The notes below the pieces were generated by a model. The model ran no database searches and was not told the DNA's origin. It saw only the letters and a program-made list of their open reading frames with translations. This document shows positions 53,199 to 58,086 of a stretch of 58,086 bases of DNA, piece after piece. This DNA is from Pseudomonadota bacterium. Lineage in GTDB: Bacteria; Pseudomonadota; Gammaproteobacteria; Steroidobacterales; Steroidobacteraceae. The translations under genes and the position numbers were made by a program. The stretch lies in assembly GCA_023423065.1 (NCBI GenBank), contig JAFAGC010000073.1:1-58086 (forward strand), written 5' to 3'. Each line of letters opens with the position of its first letter. Position 1 is the stretch's first letter.

Positions 53199-56147
53199 CT
53201 ACGAAGTCGTTTGGGAACGGTCGCGTTTCGGTCTGGTTTGGGCGACCCGGTTTCGGGCTCGTAAATAGTCTTTGGTATCAAGACCTTCCGAGAACTTTCC
53301 CAAAAGCTCGGAAAGCGCGATCCGGTCGTTTTCAGTGGCGTCGGGATGCTCCGCCAGCGCGCATGCGGCCTTGAGCTCGAAGCCCAGCGACTCGTGCTCG
53401 CGCGCGATGCGCACCGCCTCTCGCATCCATTTCAGCGCGCCCGCCGAATCGCCGAGACCATCCGCGACACGCGCCTGCGTGATCAGCAGCATCGGCAGAT
53501 AGAAGTGCTCGTCGAGCTCGCGCGACCGCGCGAACGCCTCGCCGAGTTGCTTGCTCGCGCCGGCGTAATCGCCCGCGAGGACCCGCGCTTCGGCGGCGTA
53601 TCCCATGACCTCCGTGCAGGAAGCAATCATGCCGATGCGCAGGTGCCGCTCCAGGCCGTCGTGGATCAGCGCGATCGCGGCTTTCGGTTCGCCGAGCTGG
53701 GCCATCGCCCAGCCGCGCAGGTAGCGGCTCGGCCCGTCGCCCTGCACGACGCAGGTCTTCGCGACGATCGCTTCGATCGCGGCCACGTGTTCGATCACTT
53801 TCTCGGGATTGCCGAGGCGCACCTCGAGCATGCCCGCGCGCCAGCGCGCGAGCGACACCGCGAGCGGCTGGCCGATCATTTCGCCCAGCTCGACGGCCTT
53901 CGCCGATTGCGCGCGCGCCTGGTCGATCAGACCGCGCTCGAACAGCGTGCGCACTGCGTTAGAACGGATGCCGACCTCGGGGTCGACGATGAATGCCTGG
54001 AATCCACCGCGTTCCGTGATCGATTCGCAGATCGCGATCGTCTTGAGCCACCACTCGGTCGATGCGCGGCATTGGCCTCGCGCCGCCGAAGCGCCCGCGC
54101 GGAACAAGCCGGTCATCACGGACAATGCCGGGCGGTCGGGACCTTCGAGCTTGTCGAGCCTTTCCGCCAGTTCGAGCAGCTTCGCGTATTCGCCGCGCGA
54201 GAACAGCGATGCGCCGTATCCGTTCAGCAGCAGCGCTCGCGTCGGATGCGGCGGCAGGATCTCGCACAGCTCGCGCACCCGCTCGAATATCACGCGCGAG
54301 TTCGTCGAACCGACGCCGTGGATCTGCGCGGCCGCGAGCCCTCGCCCGCTTTCGACCGCGAGCTCGAGCGCGAGCCGGTCCGGGCCTTCGGGCAGGTTCT
54401 CGAGCAACGTGCGCGCATGCTCGCTCAATTCCTGCGCCGCGAGCGGCGCGAAACTGCGCAGCGCGATCTGTATGGCCTGTGCGTAGGCGCGCAGCGCCGG
54501 CGCGAACTCGCGGCCCCGTTCGTGATGCGAGGCGAGTTCCGCGGGCGCGATCGGAACGCCATTCGACGCACCCGCGATGTGGGCCTGTGCGACCCGCCGG
54601 TGCATCTGCACGCGCTGCGAGGCGCCCTGGCGGTGATAGAAGACGTGCCGATAGATGGCGTGACGGAATGAATACAGCGCATCGAGCGAGCCGTCGGCGA
54701 GATCGACGGTCGAGTTGTGCCGCAGCCAGTACTGCTGCTTCACGAGCCGGTCGCATTCGTCGATGACATCCTGCAAAGGCCGCCCGAGCACGTGCGCCAC
54801 CGCGCCCGCGCGGAATTCCACGCCGCAGGTCGCGGCCGCTTCGAGCAAAGCGACGGTCTCCGCGGGCAGCTTGCCGACGCGCGTCTCCACCGCGCCGGCG
54901 AGATCGTCGGGCACCGGCAGAGGCGCACTCGCGGCGAAGGCAACCCGCGGTGTTTCCGCGGCGGTCGATTCCCCTTCCGGCCCCAGCAATGCGTCGACCA
55001 CGTTCGACACGAACAGCGGCAGTCCATCGGTGTGCGCATGCACGCGGCGCACGAACGACTCGGGCGCATCGGCGCCGCCGCGGCCACGCAGATATTCCAG
55101 GACCTCGGACTCGGAGAACGGATCGAGCACGATCTCCTCGCACAGCCGGTGCATACGCAGCTCCTGGCGCAGCGCCTGCAACGGGTGCGCCTCGGCGATC
55201 ACCTGTGTCAGCCTGAAACTACCGACCCACATGAGTCGCGCCGGGCCACGCTGCCGCGCGAAGTGATCCATGAGCCGCAGGGTCGCCTGATCGCACCAGT
55301 GCAGGTCCTCGGTGACGAACAGCAGCGGCTGCCTCTCGGTGAAGCGCGCGATGAGCTCGTGGAACTCGCGCATCATGCGTTCCTGGCTGACACCCACGAG
55401 CTCGCGCGCGAACGCGGCCCGCTCGGCCTCGGTGATCAGCCACGGCAACTGCAGCAACCAGGTAGGCGCGGTCGCGCGCATGATGGCCGCGAGTTCCGCG
55501 TACTCTCGGCACAGGTCGCCAAGCCCCTGCAGGATGGGTAGATAGGGCTCGCCGCTGCCGTACTGCTCGACGCACTGCCCCTGCGCGATGGCCACCGCAC
55601 CGCTCGTGCGCGTGAACACGTCGAGCAGCGTGCTCTTGCCCACGCCCGCGTCACCCGCGACCCATACGAGTTGGCGCTGTCCCGTGCCGGCCCGCCGCCA
55701 GGACTCCCGCAGCCGATCGAGCGCCGGTCGCCGGCCGATGAAGGTTTCGGGCACCTGAGCCGATCCCAGCGCGGTCCCGTGACCGTTGCCTGCCACGGCG
55801 GGTGCCTGCCGGCCGTTGCCCTGCCGGACGGGAACGCCGATGAACCGATAACCGAGGCGCGAGGCAGTCTCGATGAATTTCGGGCTTGCGGCATCGTCCG
55901 CGAGCGCCGAGCGCAGCTGGCTGATGGTCGTCTTGAGCACCGATTCGCTGACGTGCTGGTGACCCCAGACCGCGTCGAGTAACGCGTTCTTCGTGACGAG
56001 CACACCCGGCTGGCGGGCGAGCGCGCACAACACCCCGAAAGCCTTGGGTGGCAACGCGACGGGCTTGCCGTCACGGCGCAGCCGCGCATCCGCCTCGTCC
56101 AGCTCGAACGCGTCGAATTTCAGCCGTATTGAGCTGGCCTGCTCCAT
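53199..56147 (-). CDS. Winged-helix regulator with STAND-type ATPase and TPR region
   Basis: 982-aa transcription factor. Residues 1-107 form an OmpR/CadC-type winged helix (LKFDAFELDEADARLRRDGK, VSESVLKTTISQLRSAL, IETASRLGYRF). Residues about 135-400 form an AAA_16/STAND P-loop ATPase (FIGRRPALDRL, Walker A GDAGVGKST at about 168, Walker B LLFVTEDLHW). The remainder is helical and TPR-like. The type resembles LuxR-MalT-like signal-integrating regulators with a different DNA-binding head. It lies upstream of the EmrAB/NodT genes on the same strand and may control them (inference from position). Confidence 0.88.
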   Translation of the reverse strand: MEQASSIRLKFDAFELDEADARLRRDGKPVALPPKAFGVLCALARQPGVLVTKNALLDAVWGHQHVSESVLKTTISQLRSALADDAASPKFIETASRLGYRFIGVPVRQGNGRQAPAVAGNGHGTALGSAQVPETFIGRRPALDRLRESWRRAGTGQRQLVWVAGDAGVGKSTLLDVFTRTSGAVAIAQGQCVEQYGSGEPYLPILQGLGDLCREYAELAAIMRATAPTWLLQLPWLITEAERAAFARELVGVSQERMMREFHELIARFTERQPLLFVTEDLHWCDQATLRLMDHFARQRGPARLMWVGSFRLTQVIAEAHPLQALRQELRMHRLCEEIVLDPFSESEVLEYLRGRGGADAPESFVRRVHAHTDGLPLFVSNVVDALLGPEGESTAAETPRVAFAASAPLPVPDDLAGAVETRVGKLPAETVALLEAAATCGVEFRAGAVAHVLGRPLQDVIDECDRLVKQQYWLRHNSTVDLADGSLDALYSFRHAIYRHVFYHRQGASQRVQMHRRVAQAHIAGASNGVPIAPAELASHHERGREFAPALRAYAQAIQIALRSFAPLAAQELSEHARTLLENLPEGPDRLALELAVESGRGLAAAQIHGVGSTNSRVIFERVRELCEILPPHPTRALLLNGYGASLFSRGEYAKLLELAERLDKLEGPDRPALSVMTGLFRAGASAARGQCRASTEWWLKTIAICESITERGGFQAFIVDPEVGIRSNAVRTLFERGLIDQARAQSAKAVELGEMIGQPLAVSLARWRAGMLEVRLGNPEKVIEHVAAIEAIVAKTCVVQGDGPSRYLRGWAMAQLGEPKAAIALIHDGLERHLRIGMIASCTEVMGYAAEARVLAGDYAGASKQLGEAFARSRELDEHFYLPMLLITQARVADGLGDSAGALKWMREAVRIAREHESLGFELKAACALAEHPDATENDRIALSELLGKFSEGLDTKDYLRARNRVAQTRPKRDRSQTTS

Positions 56148-56581
56148 GGACTCCCCGACGGGAATCTAGCAGGTTCCCGCGCCGGTTCGTGGCCGGCCTG
56201 CCGGGGCGCCGGACGTGGCGCTTTTCGGTGCATCGCGGCTGGAAACCCGGTGGCCTGAAGGAGCTGGAAGCATGGCTTTCCTTACGCGACCGGCTTTCAC
56301 GGTGCACCGGGATCCCGGCGTTCCGGCGTTTCCGGACACGCGGCCTATCTACTTGCGGCGGCCCGGCCCGACCTCCCCGCCTGCTTCGCCGCTCACCGCC
56401 CGCCCTGCTCCCGGACGCGGCGCCCGACCACCGTCGGTCCGCGCGGCGCAGCACTATTCGTGCCGCAAATACCTGCGATTCCCGGCATTCATGAAAAGGC
56501 CAATGCGGTTTCCCTCACGGGCGAGACGACCCGGGTCGGGTCTCCGAACATGCGCCCACGTCTTCGAGAGGTAAGGAATTC
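56148..56581. other. Intergenic region between divergent genes
   Basis: 434 bp between the starts of the winged-helix regulator and the O-demethylase gene. It should hold both promoters. Open frames across it have shadow-like composition. I saw no clear sigma-70 or sigma-54 match, repeat or hairpin. The last bases give the O-demethylase a Shine-Dalgarno (GAGAGG and AAGGA, 4-11 nt before ATG). Confidence 0.6.
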
Positions 56582-57988
56582 ATGACTCGTCAGAACCTGG
56601 AAAGCGTCCTCAAGGCCGCCGGCAATACCGTTCAACTCCTGCGCAATTCGCAGATCGGCGCGTACGTGTATCCCGTCGTGCCGAGCGAATTCACCAACTG
56701 GCGCGACGAGCAGAAAGCATGGCGCGAGACCGCGGTGCTGTTCGACCAGTCGCACCACATGGCGGAGTTCACCCTGAAAGGGCCGGACGCGCTCAAGCTC
56801 TGTTCTTACACCACCATCAACAGCTTCAGCAATTTCACGCCCAACAAGGCGAAGCAGATGGTGCCGATCAGCCACGACGGGTACGTCATCGGCGACGGCA
56901 TTCTCTTCTATATGGACAAGGACGAGCTGCTGTTCGTCGGCCGCGCGCCGACCGTGAACTGGCTGCAGTTCCATGCCGAGACCGGCGGCTTCAAGGTCGA
57001 CACGATCCGCGACGACCGTTCGCCTTCGCATCCGCGCGGCAAGGCCGTCTACCGGCGCCATTACCGGTTCCAGATCCAGGGACCGAACGCGAAGCAGATA
57101 CTCGACAAGATCAACGGCGCGCCCATCCCCGACGTGAAGTTCTTCACGATGGACACGATCAACATCAAGGGCCGCATGGTCCGCTGCCTGCGTCACGGGA
57201 TGGCCGGCGCGCCCGGTCTCGAGATCTGGGGTCCTTACGAACAGGGCGACGAGATCCGCGACTACATCCTGGAGGCCGGACGCGAGTTCGGCATCGTGCC
57301 GGTGGGTTCGCGGGCGTACGCCTCGAACACGCTGGAGTCCGGCTGGATCCCCTCGCCGCTGCCCGCCGTCTACACCGGCGAGAAGATGAAGAAGTATCGC
57401 GAGTGGCTCCCGGCCAACGGCTACGAGGCGACCGGCTCGATCGCCGGCAGTTACGTGAGCGACAACATCGAGGATTATTACGTCACGCCGTACGAACTCG
57501 GTTACGGCCCGTTCGTGAAGTTCGACCACGACTTCATCGGCGCGGACGCACTCAAGAAGATGGCCGACAAGCCGCATCGCAAGAAAGTGACGTTCGCCTG
57601 GCACCCGGACGACATGGCGAAGATCTATGCCTCGCTGTTCCATCCCGGACAGGAACACTACAAGTTCTTCGACCTGCCGAATGCCAACTACGCGTCCTCG
57701 TCGTACGACAAGATCTCGAAGAACGGCAAGGTCGTGGGTTTCTCGATGTTCGGTGGCTACAGCTACAACGAGCGCACCGCGCTGTCGCTCGGCATCGTCG
57801 ATCCGGACGTGAAGGTCGGCGACGAGGTGATCCTGACCTGGGGCGAACCCAGCGGCGGCACGAAGAAGACCACGGTCGAGCGTCACAAGCAGCTCGACGT
57901 GCGCGTCACCGTCTCACCGGTGCCCTACTCGGCCGTCGTCCGCCAGACTTACGCAGACGGCTGGCGCTCGACGGGCACCGGCACATAG
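56582..57988 (+). CDS. Tetrahydrofolate-dependent aryl O-demethylase (LigM/DesA-like)
   Basis: 468-aa member of the aminomethyltransferase (GcvT) fold. Its start LESVLKAAGNTVQLLRNSQIGAYVYP, TNWRDEQKAWRETAVLFDQSHHM, RCLRHGMAGAPGLEIWGP and SNTLESGWIPSPLPAVY match the LigM/DesA group, which moves the methyl group of vanillate, 3-O-methylgallate or syringate to tetrahydrofolate (established knowledge, recalled). Which aromatic it uses is not visible. No metF, ligH or ring-cleavage genes are in the window, but the gene is near the right edge. It ends at 57988; the final 98 bases show nothing recognisable. Confidence 0.85.
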   Translation: MTRQNLESVLKAAGNTVQLLRNSQIGAYVYPVVPSEFTNWRDEQKAWRETAVLFDQSHHMAEFTLKGPDALKLCSYTTINSFSNFTPNKAKQMVPISHDGYVIGDGILFYMDKDELLFVGRAPTVNWLQFHAETGGFKVDTIRDDRSPSHPRGKAVYRRHYRFQIQGPNAKQILDKINGAPIPDVKFFTMDTINIKGRMVRCLRHGMAGAPGLEIWGPYEQGDEIRDYILEAGREFGIVPVGSRAYASNTLESGWIPSPLPAVYTGEKMKKYREWLPANGYEATGSIAGSYVSDNIEDYYVTPYELGYGPFVKFDHDFIGADALKKMADKPHRKKVTFAWHPDDMAKIYASLFHPGQEHYKFFDLPNANYASSSYDKISKNGKVVGFSMFGGYSYNERTALSLGIVDPDVKVGDEVILTWGEPSGGTKKTTVERHKQLDVRVTVSPVPYSAVVRQTYADGWRSTGTGT

Positions 57989-58086
57989 GCCAACCCGGGC
58001 TCCCGCCCATTCACCGCGCGGCGCTGGTGTGTTCCAGCCCCGCGTTCGTTTTCGCGCACAAACCGTGCTCCCGCGCGCGGCCGAAA

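Noticed and set aside
56215..56574. 119-codon plus-strand frame upstream of the O-demethylase gene
   Set aside because: No Shine-Dalgarno, Arg/Pro-rich composition, no domain; it lies in an intergenic region that must contain two promoters.

Overview
High-GC bacterial chromosome segment, dense and mostly in minus-strand operons. The gene set (sucA-sucB-lpdA block, HAE1 RND pump, urtABCDE-urease block with its own porin, NodT/EmrAB-type pump, LigM/DesA-like O-demethylase, GH28/GH43/GH51 enzymes, DUF6491 and DUF3313 lipoproteins) and the GGGG(A/T)CA palindromic repeats suggest a gammaproteobacterium, perhaps Steroidobacteraceae or a Xanthomonadales-like relative. The taxonomic guess is inference from gene content only. 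No phage, integrase, IS transposase or CRISPR array was seen.

Layout. 1-7.2 kb: a TonB-C protein cut by the window edge, convergent with the 2-oxoglutarate dehydrogenase operon sucA-sucB-lpdA. 7.2-14.1 kb: a DUF5658 membrane protein, guanine deaminase, GH28 pectinase, YjbQ, a cupin, an unusual HAD phosphatase-ATPase fusion and an HD-type protein. 14.0-14.4 kb: tRNA-Arg(CCT) and tRNA-Ala(CGC). 14.5-23 kb: peroxiredoxin, a phosphohistidine-phosphatase-like protein, GH43, small lipoproteins, MAPEG and a two-gene RND efflux unit. 23-39 kb: the urea block. 39-47 kb: lipoprotein, flavoprotein, TraB/GumN protein, a MASE1 histidine kinase, ureG, hupE and a GH51 arabinofuranosidase. 47-58 kb: a thioesterase and partner, an EmrAB-NodT-type tripartite pump beneath a large winged-helix/ATPase regulator, and the O-demethylase.

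The urea block is the centre of interest. A porin, the UrtABCDE urea ABC transporter and ureD-A-B-C-E-F run as one minus-strand array (34471 to 23071). Divergent from it are a sensor kinase whose N-terminal half is an NCS1-type permease and an overlapping REC-LuxR response regulator. The kinase has a good sigma-54 promoter match. The 11-mer CGTCAAATGAC lies about 60 nt upstream of both the porin and the distant hupE (next to ureG), in the same orientation. This suggests one regulon for urea entry, nickel entry and urease maturation. An intrinsic terminator lies at the urtA/urtB junction and could favour urtA over downstream genes.

The strangest structural feature is a family of REP-like palindromes in the urease operon. 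One inverted pair fills the ureC-ureE gap, and two further inverted copies lie in frame inside ureD, adding about 24 and 13 residues to an otherwise continuous UreD.
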